Positions 1 to 9,197 of a stretch of DNA of 55,762 nt are shown one piece after another (the first letter of the stretch is position 1; every line of letters begins with the position of its first letter). The DNA comes from Alphaproteobacteria bacterium. GTDB lineage: Bacteria > Pseudomonadota > Alphaproteobacteria > Rhizobiales > JAJFHC01. The position numbers and the translations under genes are program-made. The stretch lies in contig JAJFHD010000025.1 in the NCBI GenBank assembly GCA_021775805.1, positions 1-55,762 of the forward strand, in the 5' to 3' direction. Below the pieces are notes generated by a model. It saw nothing but the letters and a program-made list of their open reading frames with translations. It searched no databases and was not told the origin of the DNA.

Positions 1-1380
1 CGCTCGGTCGAACATCTCAAGCGCTACACCACGCTCGGCATGGCAACCGATCAGGGCAAGACCAGCAACATCAATGCCCTGGGCATTGTCTCCGATGTCC
101 TGGACAAGACCATACCGGAAGTCGGCACCACAACATTTCGCCCCCCTTACACCCCGATCTCGTTTGGATCGATTGCCGGGACACAGACCAAGCACCTGTT
201 CCTGCCGGTGCGCAAATCGGCGGTATGGTCATGGCAGGAAAACCGCAAGGCCGACTACGAGCCGATCAGCCAGTGGCGGCGCCCCTATTGCTATCCGGTT
301 CACACCGAGACCCGCCGTGACGCGGTCAACCGTGAAATTCTGGCGGTGCGCGAGAAAGTCGGACTGATCGATGCCTCGACCCTGGGCAAGATCGAGGTCA
401 AAGGACCGGATGCCGGTGCCCTGCTCGACCGGGTCTACTCCAACACGTTCTCGACACTCAAGCTCGGCCGCTGCCGTTATGGCCTGATGCTGACGGAAGA
501 CGGCTTTCTGTTCGAGGACGGGGTTACCGTGCGTCTTGGCGACGATCACTTCCTGGTCCACACCACATCGGGCAACGCGGACCGCATTCACGCCTGGTTC
601 GAGGAATGGCTGCAGACCGAATGGACCGACTACAAGGTGTTCGTGACCCAGGCGACCGAACAGTGGTCGCAATTTGCCCTTGCGGGCCCCAGAGCCCGGG
701 ACGTTCTGGCCAAGCTCGACAGTACGATCGATCTGGACAACGAGTCGTTTGAATTCCTGACCATGAAAGAAGGAACGCTTGCCGGAGTGCCGGTCCGTAT
801 TTTCCGAATCAGCTTTTCCGGCGAGTTGTCTTATGAGATTGCAACGCCGGCGGGATATGGCCGTCACCTTTGGGACGCCCTGATGGACGCCGGCGACGAG
901 TTCGGAATCGAGCCTTACGGCACCGAAGCCCTGCACGTGCTTCGCGCCGAAAAGGGCTTCATTGCCATTGGCGACGAAACCGACGGCACCGTGACCCCGC
1001 TCGACCTGGCGCTCAACTGGGCGGTTTCCAAAAAGAAGCCGGACTATATCGGCAAGCGCTCGCTTGAACGATCCTACCTGTCCGGCCCGGACCGCAAGGA
1101 ACTCGTCGGTCTGCTGACCGACGATCCGGCAACCGTTCTGCCGGATGGCGCCTATGCGGTGGAAAAAGTCGAACCCAAACCGCCCATGAAGATGATCGGC
1201 CAGGTCTCTTCCAGCTACTACAGCCCGACGCTGAAACGCTCGATCGCCATGGGTCTGATCTGCAATGGCCGCGCGCGGATGGGCGACACCATCAGTTTCC
1301 CGCTGGAGGACAAGGTGGTTACCGCCAAGATTGTCGATCCGGTTTTCTATGACAAGGAAGGAGAACGCCTCAATGGCTGA
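1..1380 (+). CDS. soxA: Sarcosine oxidase alpha subunit, C-terminal part (5' end outside window)
   Basis: The reading frame is open from base 1, so this is the last 459 residues of a protein that is about 1000 aa in full. The alpha subunit is part of heterotetrameric sarcosine oxidase, which demethylates sarcosine to glycine and passes the methyl group to tetrahydrofolate. The visible part holds the end of the NAD/FAD domain (ATDQGKTSNINALGI, typical of SoxA) and then an aminomethyltransferase-like folate-binding domain (from about fragment residue 115) with its C-terminal barrel. The arrangement REILAVREKVGLIDAS...GKIEVKGPDA is typical of GCV_T domains in SoxA and dimethylglycine dehydrogenase. 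The stop overlaps the start of soxG by 8 bp, as in soxBDAG operons. The dinucleotide-binding motif and the start lie outside the window. Confidence 0.93.
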   Translation, partial: RSVEHLKRYTTLGMATDQGKTSNINALGIVSDVLDKTIPEVGTTTFRPPYTPISFGSIAGTQTKHLFLPVRKSAVWSWQENRKADYEPISQWRRPYCYPVHTETRRDAVNREILAVREKVGLIDASTLGKIEVKGPDAGALLDRVYSNTFSTLKLGRCRYGLMLTEDGFLFEDGVTVRLGDDHFLVHTTSGNADRIHAWFEEWLQTEWTDYKVFVTQATEQWSQFALAGPRARDVLAKLDSTIDLDNESFEFLTMKEGTLAGVPVRIFRISFSGELSYEIATPAGYGRHLWDALMDAGDEFGIEPYGTEALHVLRAEKGFIAIGDETDGTVTPLDLALNWAVSKKKPDYIGKRSLERSYLSGPDRKELVGLLTDDPATVLPDGAYAVEKVEPKPPMKMIGQVSSSYYSPTLKRSIAMGLICNGRARMGDTISFPLEDKVVTAKIVDPVFYDKEGERLNG

Positions 1381-1993
1381 GCCCGTTCGCCAGAGCCCGC
1401 TCGAGCAGTTTGGATATGATCGCCTGGATGCCGGCTATGCCGTCACTGTTCACGAGATATCCGACCGCGGCATGATCGACCTGCGGGGCGATGCAAAAGA
1501 CAGGAAGTTCATGGCGGCCGCCAAAAGCGTCCTGGGCGTGGCACTGCCGACGGCACCGCGAACCTCGGCAAACGTCGGCGACCTGACCGTATTGTGGCTG
1601 TCGATCGACCAATGGCTGATCACAATGCCGATCGACGCCAAGGACCGGATCGTCGAGGATCTGACAAGCAAGACAGCCTCCTTGTTTGCCCTGGTCTGCG
1701 ACATGAGCGATGCCCGCGCGATTATCCGTCTCGATGGCGACGGCGCGCGGGAAGTCCTGATGAAAGGGACATCGGTCGATCTCACCCGCGGTGACTGCAA
1801 ACAGGGCACGGCCAGACGCATGACATTCGCGGAAATCGCCGCCATGTGCCACTTCGTGGAAACCGATCCCGATGTCATCGATGTCTATGTCTTCCGCTCT
1901 TATGCCGATTATGCCTGGGAGTGGATCAAGGCAACCGCCGGCGACGGCTCGCGGATTGACCTGTTTACCAAACAACCGGCCCCGAAGGTCTGA
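1373..1993 (+). CDS. soxG: Sarcosine oxidase gamma subunit
   Basis: This 206-aa protein starts at an ATG inside the last codons of soxA, with an AAGGAAGGAG ribosome binding site about 10 nt upstream. A longer frame beginning at 1265 lies within soxA coding sequence and is not the start. The family is the small folate-side subunit of heterotetrameric sarcosine oxidase and is distantly related to the aminomethyltransferase fold. Supporting features are the MAEPVRQSPLEQF opening, a central GDLTVLWLSIDQWL segment and the C-terminal YVFRSYADYAWEWI region. Length and position directly after soxA fit. It is the last gene of the operon; about 160 bp separate it from the next gene. Confidence 0.92.
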   Translation: MAEPVRQSPLEQFGYDRLDAGYAVTVHEISDRGMIDLRGDAKDRKFMAAAKSVLGVALPTAPRTSANVGDLTVLWLSIDQWLITMPIDAKDRIVEDLTSKTASLFALVCDMSDARAIIRLDGDGAREVLMKGTSVDLTRGDCKQGTARRMTFAEIAAMCHFVETDPDVIDVYVFRSYADYAWEWIKATAGDGSRIDLFTKQPAPKV

Positions 1994-2154
1994 TTGTCGG
2001 CATCGGCAGAAATCTCCTGCACGTTTCTTGTTCGGCAATGGGCATCCGTCGTATAGGATAAGTTGAGGAACGACGTCGCTCTTCGCTTTCCGGACCGCTT
2101 CCAGGGGATACAACCTTCGGAGCCGTGATGACCGAGACAAGGATTTAAGCAGAG

Positions 2155-3159
2155 ATGCTGGGAGACACACCGCGCGAACTGCCTCAGAAATTCGCTCTCC
2201 TGTTGTTGCCGGAATTTTCCATGATGCCAGTGACGGCGGCGATTGAACCCCTCAGGCTGGCGAACAGAGTCTCGGAGAAGGAACTCTATTCGTGGCAAAT
2301 GGTGACGACCGACGGCAAACCCGTATCGGCATCCAACGGGCTCCTGCTTTCTCCTGACAGCGATCATGGTAAAGTGGGGGGGCGGACCAGCATCATTGTC
2401 TGCGGCGGCCTCAACATCCAGGACTATGCCGGCAAGCCGACGCTCAACTGGCTTCGCAAAATGGCCCGGCAGGGTCTCGGTATCGGGTCGCTGTGCACGG
2501 GCTGCTATGTGCTGGCAGAAGCCGGCCTTCTTGACGACCACACCTGCACCATACATTGGGAGAACATGCCGGCCTTCGCCGAGGCGTTCCCCGAAATCCG
2601 GATGAGCGGGAGCCTGTTCGAGATCGACCGCGACCGGTTCACTTGCGCCGGCGGCACGGCTGCAGTTGACATGATGCTCGCCGTGATTTCGTCACAACAC
2701 GGCCCCGAACTGGCGTCGGCCGTCGCCGAACAGATCATCCATTCTCCGATCCGCCACCACAGCGAACACCAGCGGATGTCGTTGCCGGCGCGCATCGGCG
2801 CCCGGCATCCCAAACTCATCGGCATCATCGAGAAGATGGAAAACAATCTCGAGGAACCCCTGAGCCCGAGCATCCTGGCGCGCGACGCCGGACTGTCGAC
2901 CCGGCAACTCGAACGATTGTTTCGCCGCTACATAGACCGTTCGCCCAAGCGCTATTATCTGGAACTGCGGCTCAAGAAGGCCCGGCTGTTGCTGTTGCAA
3001 ACCGACATGTCGGTCATCAACGTGGCCCTGGCGTGCGGCTTTTCATCGCCGTCCCACTTCTCCAAATGCTATCGCGCGTTTTATGGCCGCACGCCCTATC
3101 GCGAACAGGGCGTGCCCTCAGACGGGCGCCAGACCAGCGAGCAGAAGATCGAAGCGTGA
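2155..3159 (+). CDS. GlxA/GbdR-type transcriptional regulator (DJ-1/PfpI domain plus AraC HTH)
   Basis: A 334-aa cytoplasmic regulator. Residues 12-175 form a DJ-1/PfpI-like domain with the nucleophile-elbow-like GSLCTGCYVLAEAGLL segment, a likely ligand sensor. Residues 225-325 form an AraC-type double helix-turn-helix (ILARDAGLSTRQLERLFRRY and NVALACGFSSPSHFSKCYRAFYG). The family includes GbdR, the activator of glycine betaine, dimethylglycine and sarcosine catabolism in Pseudomonas. Because the gene lies just downstream of soxAG on the same strand, it probably regulates that operon. That role is inferred from context. The ATG start is consistent with the domain boundary; the ribosome binding site is weak (AGCAGAG). 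Confidence 0.9.
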   Translation: MLGDTPRELPQKFALLLLPEFSMMPVTAAIEPLRLANRVSEKELYSWQMVTTDGKPVSASNGLLLSPDSDHGKVGGRTSIIVCGGLNIQDYAGKPTLNWLRKMARQGLGIGSLCTGCYVLAEAGLLDDHTCTIHWENMPAFAEAFPEIRMSGSLFEIDRDRFTCAGGTAAVDMMLAVISSQHGPELASAVAEQIIHSPIRHHSEHQRMSLPARIGARHPKLIGIIEKMENNLEEPLSPSILARDAGLSTRQLERLFRRYIDRSPKRYYLELRLKKARLLLLQTDMSVINVALACGFSSPSHFSKCYRAFYGRTPYREQGVPSDGRQTSEQKIEA

Positions 3160-3337
3160 TACGCCCGAGGGCCTAAAGCGGGATGAGAAAAGGTGTGGGC
3201 GGCTCTCCGCACGGATACCGCTCCAACCAATTGAATCCTGATCTTGTGCCGATCTCCCTGTCCGGTCGGACAGTATCGGCGGTGGCGATTGGAACCTCAA
3301 CCGCGTTTCACGCGGACAAGAATGACTGTGGAAAGCT

Positions 3338-4792
3338 CTAGGAGGCTCCGTTGGCGGAATCGTCGCGTTGCATGGCGACACGGCCACGCCGGCGCAACAT
3401 TTCAGCCGTCTCGACGCCGAACACCAGTTCGGTGAAACCGGCGATGGCCTTCAAATAGGCTTCAGCACAACGGCTCTCCTCGCCGCTGCACCGGCGGACG
3501 TCATCGAGTGAAATTTCACCTATCGACTCGATGAAGGAGCAGACGTTTGAACGAACGTTAGCATAGTTAGCATTGATCGGTATCTGACTGAGCAAGGGCT
3601 GCACGCATAGCATAAGCCGAACGACAAACTCGGCGTCTTCTACTGCGCGGCCATCAGGCCAGTTCAACGTTGGTGCCGTGTCTCCGGTGTTGTTGCGGCC
3701 CTTGCGGTACAATGCCAGTTTGATCAAACGGGGGGCTGCCTCCAGGGCGGACTTCAGGCTCGCCGAAAGCGCGTTGCGGATCGCAATTACGCGCCACCCC
3801 CAACCGGCCCTCATATCGACATCGACGTGGTTCATAAAGCCTTCCGCAATGGCGAAGTAGTGACCCAGGAATCGTTCGACGAGATCAATCGGCGCGCGGC
3901 CGGCAATCGCCTGAAGTGCGCCGTGAGCGGCAACTTCCATGTCATGCAAGAGACAGTCGCCGATGGTCGAAAGCTCGCTTGACCGGATGACGTCGTCACT
4001 GTCGGTTCCGACGACCTCGATCACAACCTTCATGATATCGGCGGCCCGCCCGAGGCGTGAAGACAGGAAGAGCAAAAGTAGATAGGCGTGTTCGGGGGCC
4101 TTTGTTCTGGCTTCCGCGTAAAGCGAGGCATATCGCTTTGCATCCTGGAGATTGAGGCTCTCCAAATGATGGGGCAAGGAATCGGTGAACTTGATGGCGG
4201 TCTCTGCGCGTTCAAGAACGAAAGAGATATCGCGAGCATCCTCGAGAACACGGTCTCCGCCGAGTTGCGCGGCAAGCCGCATGTATTCGATGCCGCCGAC
4301 CTCAAGCGGGGTGATCTGTTCGGCAAGGGCGCGTTGACATAAGATGTGGAGTTCACGCGTGCATCTGGCAACGCTTTCGCGGTCTTCGTCGATCAGCGAA
4401 CGGGAAAGTATCTCGTCCAGCTCGCCGATCTGCTCGACGGCAAGGTCATTGCAAAGCCAGTTCCAGATCGGCTCGATCGACTGGCGATCAATGCGCCCGA
4501 CCTGCTTGTCGGCTGTCGTCTTGTCGACCAGCAGGTCCTCGAACGGCCGGCAGAAAAGACGCAACGGCGAACCAACCCGTTCTCCCTGATTTTCCTGATC
4601 GGCCAGCGCGTTCCTGGCATATGACAATATGAGATCGTGCGGGAAGGACTCTCCCCCGTGCAACCGGTCAAGCTCGACCTCGCGAATCAGAAATCGCGCT
4701 GCAGCAGGCGTCAGAGACGACAGGTATGCTTCAAGCTGTTCTGTCTTTAATGAGCTTAGATTCATGTCCGCGAGTTCCGGCATTGTGACCAT
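3338..4792 (-). CDS. Hypothetical protein, mostly alpha-helical, unknown function
   Basis: I do not recognise this 484-aa protein. It is rich in Leu, Ala, Arg and Glu, has no signal peptide or clear membrane segment, and looks like a soluble all-helical protein. The opening (MPELADMNLSSLKTEQLEAYLSSL) and several amphipathic stretches recall the helical-repeat style of the DUF2336 proteins elsewhere in this window, but I see no convincing DUF2336 signature. I chose the ATG at 4792 because GGGGA lies 7 nt upstream; an in-frame ATG at 4828 has no such site. Codon usage matches the neighbours. It is a single gene, convergent with the regulator at 2155-3159. Confidence 0.72.
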   Translation of the reverse strand: MVTMPELADMNLSSLKTEQLEAYLSSLTPAAARFLIREVELDRLHGGESFPHDLILSYARNALADQENQGERVGSPLRLFCRPFEDLLVDKTTADKQVGRIDRQSIEPIWNWLCNDLAVEQIGELDEILSRSLIDEDRESVARCTRELHILCQRALAEQITPLEVGGIEYMRLAAQLGGDRVLEDARDISFVLERAETAIKFTDSLPHHLESLNLQDAKRYASLYAEARTKAPEHAYLLLLFLSSRLGRAADIMKVVIEVVGTDSDDVIRSSELSTIGDCLLHDMEVAAHGALQAIAGRAPIDLVERFLGHYFAIAEGFMNHVDVDMRAGWGWRVIAIRNALSASLKSALEAAPRLIKLALYRKGRNNTGDTAPTLNWPDGRAVEDAEFVVRLMLCVQPLLSQIPINANYANVRSNVCSFIESIGEISLDDVRRCSGEESRCAEAYLKAIAGFTELVFGVETAEMLRRRGRVAMQRDDSANGAS

Positions 4793-5227
4793 CGCACGAT
4801 CCCCACAGCACGTGCCCGGTGTCCCCATGTGATTGGATTATCGTCCAAATCATTTAATAATCCGTTCAATTGATTCACCGCCCGGTAACCAATTGCCAAT
4901 TGGCGACAATGCCCCAACCTTCATCGGATTCCGCGGCGACGCGACATGGCACAAAAAAGGCGGACTCCCAGAACGGGAGCCCGCCTCCAAATTAGTGAAG
5001 CCTGCGACCGGGGGCAATTAGGCAGACAACACTATGAAAATTCATATTTGAATATGACTGTTTTGTACATCAATTAAATTGATTTAGTGGCCGTGCGCCA
5101 TAACACGCACATGCCTCACCAGATCCCGGCGGACATTAGGCCATGATCAACTCGACCAGATGCGGTCTAAGCAAAGCACAAGTTATGGTTAATCAAATCC
5201 CGAGCGTCCAGGCGGCGGATCCTGGCG
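4793..5227. other. 435-bp intergenic region with minus-strand terminator and two AT palindromes
   Basis: No credible protein gene lies here. The stretch holds an intrinsic terminator (4953-4985, minus strand) and, between about 5040 and 5090, two short AT-rich inverted repeats: CATATTTGAATATG and ATCAATTAAATTGAT. The remaining sequence is lower in GC than its surroundings. It may hold the 3' UTR of the kinase gene at 5228-6619, or a separate small RNA that ends at the terminator. Confidence 0.5.
4953..4985 (-). terminator. Rho-independent terminator (minus strand)
   Basis: Read on the minus strand, GGCGGGCTCCC pairs with GGGAGTCCGCC, an 11-bp stem with one G-T pair and the 5-nt loop GTTCT. 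Six T residues follow directly. It lies about 240 nt past the stop of the histidine kinase gene, so it ends either that operon or an independent small RNA. Confidence 0.8.
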
Positions 5228-6619
5228 TCAGTGTCCGGGCAAGATCAGCGTCACCCTCAACCCGCCCAGCGGAGAGTCCGACAAATTCACATTTCCGGAG
5301 TAAAGCGAGACCAACTCGGCAACAATTGACAGGCCAAGGCCGGTTCCCGGTGTGGTTTCGTCAAGCCGGCGGCCCCGCTTGAGCGCTTCTTGTTTCTGGC
5401 TGTCCGGCAGTCCGGGTCCGTCGTCGTCAATAACGATCGCTACCGATTGCCCGGAAGGCGGCGTGTCCGGGCCCGAACCGGCAACATGACGGGATACATC
5501 GACTGAAACGCTGCCCTCGGCCCACTTGAAGGCGTTTTCCAGCACATTGCCAACCATTTCCTCGATGTCCTGACGCTCGCCCTGAAACCGGACGTCATCG
5601 GGACAGGAAACCACGACTTTCAGTTCCTTGTTCGCATAGATCTTTGCCAGTGTGCGATGCAGAGCCTGAACCACCGGCGCAATATCGGTTACCGCTCCCA
5701 ATGCGCGGCCCCGTGCGGCCACGCGCGCGCGGTCAAGATAATGATTGACCTGATCGCGCATCAGCACCGCCTGTTCGCTGACCTTGCCTGCAAATGGTCC
5801 GGGGTCGGTTTCAGCTTCATTGATGATGACGCTGAGGGGTGTCTTCAGGGCATGTGCGAGGTTGCCGACGTGGGTTCGGGCGCGCTCGACAATTTCTTCG
5901 TTCGATTTCAGCAGAGCATTCAGCTCTTCGGCGAGAGGTTCGAGTTCTTCAGGGTATGTACCCGACAAACGGGTCTTGCTGCCCGACCGTATGCTGCTCA
6001 ACGATTGCTGAAACACCCGAAGCGGGTGCAACCCGAAACGCACCTGCAGAAGCCCCGTCATGATCACCCCCAGACACACCAGAGAAAGGGCAATGGCCAG
6101 AGTGTTGTTGAAAGTCGAGATTTCCCTTTCAAGTTCCTTGCTGTCGCCACCGACAGTGAAAGCATACAGCGCGTCGGAACCGGCAAGCTGAATGCTCTGC
6201 TGGATGACCCGCAGCCGCTGGTTCTTGGGACCGTCGCTGTAATAGTGCACCAGCCCGTCTTCGCCTGTTGACGTGATCGGCTCGGCGATCGGAGGAAATG
6301 TCTGGTCCAGCAGGGAACGCGAACTCAGGGACCCCGAATCGCTGCTGCCGGACGGCGGCGACACCTGCCAGTACCAGCCGGACTCCAGAAGGTCAAAACG
6401 AGCCTCGCCGATCTGTCCGAGCTGATTGAGGCTGCCGGATTCGTCCAGTTCCACGATACCGACAAGGCCATACAGATGGGCCTGCAGCCGGGCATCGAAA
6501 TTTCGCTCCATGGCACTTCGAAACAACGAAGACAACACCCAGCCGGTACCCAGCAGTGCGACGATGCTCCACATCGCCGCATAGGTCAGCAGCCTGAAGG
6601 CGAGGGAGTTACGCCGCAT
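5228..6619 (-). CDS. feuQ: Sensor histidine kinase, FeuQ/PhoQ-like
   Basis: A 463-aa inner-membrane sensor kinase. A first membrane segment (about 8-33) is followed by a periplasmic domain of roughly 135 residues, a second membrane segment (about 172-194) and a HAMP-like linker. The dimerisation helix carries the phospho-acceptor His256 in NLAHALKTPLSV. The ATPase domain has an N box (NVLENAFKWA), a G1 box (DDDGPGLP) and a G2 box (GTGLGLSIV). The LAHALKTPLSV form of the H box is characteristic of the PhoQ/FeuQ group in rhizobia. FeuPQ is needed for cyclic glucan export in Sinorhizobium; the same role here is inferred. The start overlaps the end of the response regulator gene by 11 bp, so the two are translationally coupled. 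Confidence 0.87.
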   Translation of the reverse strand: MRRNSLAFRLLTYAAMWSIVALLGTGWVLSSLFRSAMERNFDARLQAHLYGLVGIVELDESGSLNQLGQIGEARFDLLESGWYWQVSPPSGSSDSGSLSSRSLLDQTFPPIAEPITSTGEDGLVHYYSDGPKNQRLRVIQQSIQLAGSDALYAFTVGGDSKELEREISTFNNTLAIALSLVCLGVIMTGLLQVRFGLHPLRVFQQSLSSIRSGSKTRLSGTYPEELEPLAEELNALLKSNEEIVERARTHVGNLAHALKTPLSVIINEAETDPGPFAGKVSEQAVLMRDQVNHYLDRARVAARGRALGAVTDIAPVVQALHRTLAKIYANKELKVVVSCPDDVRFQGERQDIEEMVGNVLENAFKWAEGSVSVDVSRHVAGSGPDTPPSGQSVAIVIDDDGPGLPDSQKQEALKRGRRLDETTPGTGLGLSIVAELVSLYSGNVNLSDSPLGGLRVTLILPGH

Positions 6620-7286
6620 CTTCCGGATTTGTCAGGCAGTAGCCCAGACCCCGAACCGTTCGAATATAGTCGGCGCCAAGTTTCTTGCGCAGACGCCCGA
6701 TGAAGACCTCGATCGTGTTGGAGTCCCGGTCGAAGTCCTGATCGTAAAGATGCTCCACCAGTTCCGTACGCGACACCACCCTCCCAAGATGATGCATGAG
6801 ATAGGCCAGAAGACGATACTCGAGAGAGGTCAGCTTGATCGCCTGGCCATCGACGGTCACCCGGGCACTTCTGGTGTCTAGTTGAACCGGCCCACAGACG
6901 AATTCGCTGGTCGCATGCCCGGCGCTGCGCCGCAGCAGGGCACGGACCCGTGCCAGGATCTCTTCCATATGGAACGGTTTTGAAACGTAGTCGTCGGCGC
7001 CGGCGTCGAAACCGGAAACCTTGTCGCTCCAGCGGTCTCGTGCGGTTAGTATGAGAACCGGCATCTTGCGTTCGTCACGCCGCCAGCTTTCAAGAACGGA
7101 TACGCCGTCCATGACCGGAAGACCCAGATCCAGGATCACGGCGTCGTAGGGTTCGGTATCGCCAAGAAAGTGGCCCTCCTCTCCGTCATGTGCGCTGTCA
7201 ACCACATAACCGGCATCGGTCAGCGCTGCCGTAAGCTGACGGTTGAGATCGGCATCGTCTTCCACAACAAGCAGGCGCATCGTCAA
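6609..7286 (-). CDS. feuP: OmpR/PhoB-family response regulator, FeuP/PhoP-like
   Basis: A 225-aa DNA-binding response regulator. The receiver domain (1-115) has the acidic pair near residues 9-11, phospho-acceptor Asp53 (VILDLGLP), a Thr in LILTARD and Lys in VSKPF. A C-terminal winged helix (about 125-220) follows, with RVVSRTELVEHLYDQ and VFIGRLRKKLG. It is the upstream partner of the kinase gene, whose start it overlaps, so it is transcribed first. It resembles the FeuP/PhoP subgroup; the exact regulon cannot be read from the sequence. Confidence 0.9.
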   Translation of the reverse strand: MTMRLLVVEDDADLNRQLTAALTDAGYVVDSAHDGEEGHFLGDTEPYDAVILDLGLPVMDGVSVLESWRRDERKMPVLILTARDRWSDKVSGFDAGADDYVSKPFHMEEILARVRALLRRSAGHATSEFVCGPVQLDTRSARVTVDGQAIKLTSLEYRLLAYLMHHLGRVVSRTELVEHLYDQDFDRDSNTIEVFIGRLRKKLGADYIRTVRGLGYCLTNPEDAA

Positions 7287-7350
7287 AGCTCCCCAGTAGA
7301 CGCATTCATCGTTATATAGTGAGGTGGTCTGTCAATTGCGACGGCAACGC

Positions 7351-7815
7351 TCACCGCCCCGCCGGCACAGTCACGAGAACCTGACGGTTACCCACCAGAA
7401 AAATGATCTTCCAATCACTGCTGCCATTTCTGTTGACAAGACGCCACCCAACGGCGCGTGCAGACGGTGGCAAACCCTTCATCTGCCGGGCTTGCCGGAT
7501 GACCCGCCGCGGCGGGCGGCCCTGGGCAATTCTCAAACTCGGGGGAGGCCGTGGAGCGGACTGAAAAATACGTCGGGAAGATGCTTTGGAAGCCCGCCTT
7601 AGACCTCTGCGGGCTTTCCAGCCTACCGGCCTCAAAGACGTGTCTTTGCTGGCATCCTGGATTCGTTCGACACTGTCGGGCTTTGACGTCATGAGATATC
7701 CGGCCGACGCCGGCGCATTCAAACAGACCGCAAGCAAAGCCGCCGCGAAACACAAAGGCATTGCGGCGCTGTTTGCACGGGCGCGCCATGCCGATATCAG
7801 TCTTCTGAATTCCAT
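7351..7815 (-). CDS. Small secreted basic protein upstream of the FeuPQ-like pair
   Basis: A 154-aa protein with an N-terminal export signal (hydrophobic run MPLCFAAALLAVCLNAPASA, probable cleavage after ASA). A long Arg/Pro-rich middle follows, and the C-terminal 35 residues (GWRLVN...WKIIFLVGNRQVLVTVPA) look like one PepSY-type strand-rich unit. It is the first gene before the response regulator on the same strand, 64 bp away. In Sinorhizobium a small periplasmic protein, FeuN, controls FeuQ; position and export signal make this a candidate functional counterpart, which is inference. The start may be the listed ATG or the internal ATG just before the hydrophobic run; neither has a strong ribosome binding site. 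Confidence 0.62.
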   Translation of the reverse strand: MEFRRLISAWRARANSAAMPLCFAAALLAVCLNAPASAGYLMTSKPDSVERIQDASKDTSLRPVGWKARRGLRRASKASSRRIFQSAPRPPPSLRIAQGRPPRRVIRQARQMKGLPPSARAVGWRLVNRNGSSDWKIIFLVGNRQVLVTVPAGR

Positions 7816-7942
7816 GGTGCGACGTTATGATAAGCGACCTGAACAGCGCATGAACCGAAAACAGCGCATTCGACAGACGTTTGCAACCAAATTCTTTGCG
7901 CCCGCCGTTGCTGTCTGTTCAAGCCTTGGACGCTTACACGCC

Positions 7943-8194
7943 TCAATCCTTGGGCACTTTCACGTCCGTGGTATTGGTTTCGGCAAGCTTTGTCGCAGAG
8001 TCCGTGCCGGCAACAACAACCGCGTCCTGATACTGACGCCCCAGTTTAAACCCGGCTGCAAAAATCACCGCACCGCAGATCAGAACCGTAAAACATACCA
8101 GAAACAAGGAATGACCGGCCTCGTCCCGCCGCTTGAAAATCTGTTTGTTGTATCCCCTCGCCGAAATTGTCTTGCGACTGCTTCGTGTCTTCAC
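7943..8194 (-). CDS. Small single-pass membrane protein, unknown function
   Basis: An 83-aa protein with a basic N-terminus (KTRSSRKT...), one strong membrane segment (SLFLVCFTVLICGAVIFAAGF) and a short polar tail (about 35 residues) predicted to lie outside. I chose the GTG start because GGGGGAG lies 5 nt upstream; an in-frame ATG further up (8239) has nothing comparable. I do not recognise a family. It stands between the secreted-protein gene and the YcgN-like gene, all on the minus strand, but the gaps suggest its own transcript. Confidence 0.6.
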   Translation of the reverse strand: MKTRSSRKTISARGYNKQIFKRRDEAGHSLFLVCFTVLICGAVIFAAGFKLGRQYQDAVVVAGTDSATKLAETNTTDVKVPKD

Positions 8195-8479
8195 ACTTAC
8201 TCCCCCAATTACAAACACCCACAAAAACCGACTCGACATTTCTGCACGAAACGCCGCTACCGATCAGTCGTGGCAGTCCGTTCAGAACGGTCCGGCCTCA
8301 GTCGCGTGCTCCCTCACCTGGCTCGCGACTCACCGGCGTCTGTCTTGAATCTTAAGCATTGTGAGAACCGAGACAAGACGCTTCGAGCACTTTTGCTGTG
8401 ATTTGTTTCAGCCGCCGGCATTGCTGGCTACCGCCCCGCCCTTTCCCGGCTCACAGGTTCGGTCATTTCTTCTATGTGT

Positions 8480-8965
8480 TCAATCCGGTTCGTCGTCGTC
8501 GAGGACACGGTATTCATAGAGCGGCCATGGCACGATCAAATCGGCAATATCGTCCTGGGAGACCTGGTTTTCGCTGACCGTTCGTCCGCGGACCGATATG
8601 CCGGCGGCATGGACCGACTGCAGATCGCCGGAAACCAGCGGATGCCACCAAAAAAGGTCACGGCCTTCGTCAACGAGGCGATAAGCACATGTGGGCGGAA
8701 GCCAGTTGATTGTGGACAGCTTGTCGCTCGTCAGCGCCAGACAGTCCGGCACGCAGGCGGTCCGGTTGACGTAATCCGAACACTGGCAGGTGTGCTCGTC
8801 AAGCAGTCGGCAGGCGACGTTGGTGTAGGAGACCTCGTCGGTGTCTTCGTCTTCGAGCTTGACCAGACAGCATCTCCCGCACCCGTCGCACAACGACTCC
8901 CATTCGGTTCGGGTCATCTCCGACAGAGATTTAGTGCGCCAAAACGGTTCGTCTTTCTTGTACAT
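8480..8965 (-). CDS. YcgN/YkgJ-family cysteine-cluster protein (UPF0260)
   Basis: A 161-aa soluble protein with the signature cysteines of this family: CDGCGRCC near residue 27, then single Cys residues in [21 protein letters not shown] and PPTCAYR. These suggest a bound metal or Fe-S cluster. The C-terminal WHPLVSGD segment is also typical. The biochemical function of the family is unknown. I placed the start at the ATG that gives [17 protein letters not shown], which matches usual family starts; an ATG 18 nt upstream is possible. It is divergent from the penicillin-binding protein gene. Confidence 0.88.
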   Translation of the reverse strand: MYKKDEPFWRTKSLSEMTRTEWESLCDGCGRCCLVKLEDEDTDEVSYTNVACRLLDEHTCQCSDYVNRTACVPDCLALTSDKLSTINWLPPTCAYRLVDEGRDLFWWHPLVSGDLQSVHAAGISVRGRTVSENQVSQDDIADLIVPWPLYEYRVLDDDEPD

Positions 8966-9197
8966 TTGCTGTATTATAACCATCTATTCGTAAAGTGTGA
9001 CCGTGTGAGGGGCGTCGGTCGCCACTTTGTCGGTACCGAGTAATTCTTCTCATGTTTGGGGCGAGAGTTAAAAGTAGCGATAATCGTGGTGTTCGGAGAA
9101 CCATCCGGACATCGGAGACGCCAAAAGACCGGGTGCACCATTACTGCCATTGTTTTGTGTTGGTTGGTGCCCTGATTCAGTTTTCGGGGATCATAAC

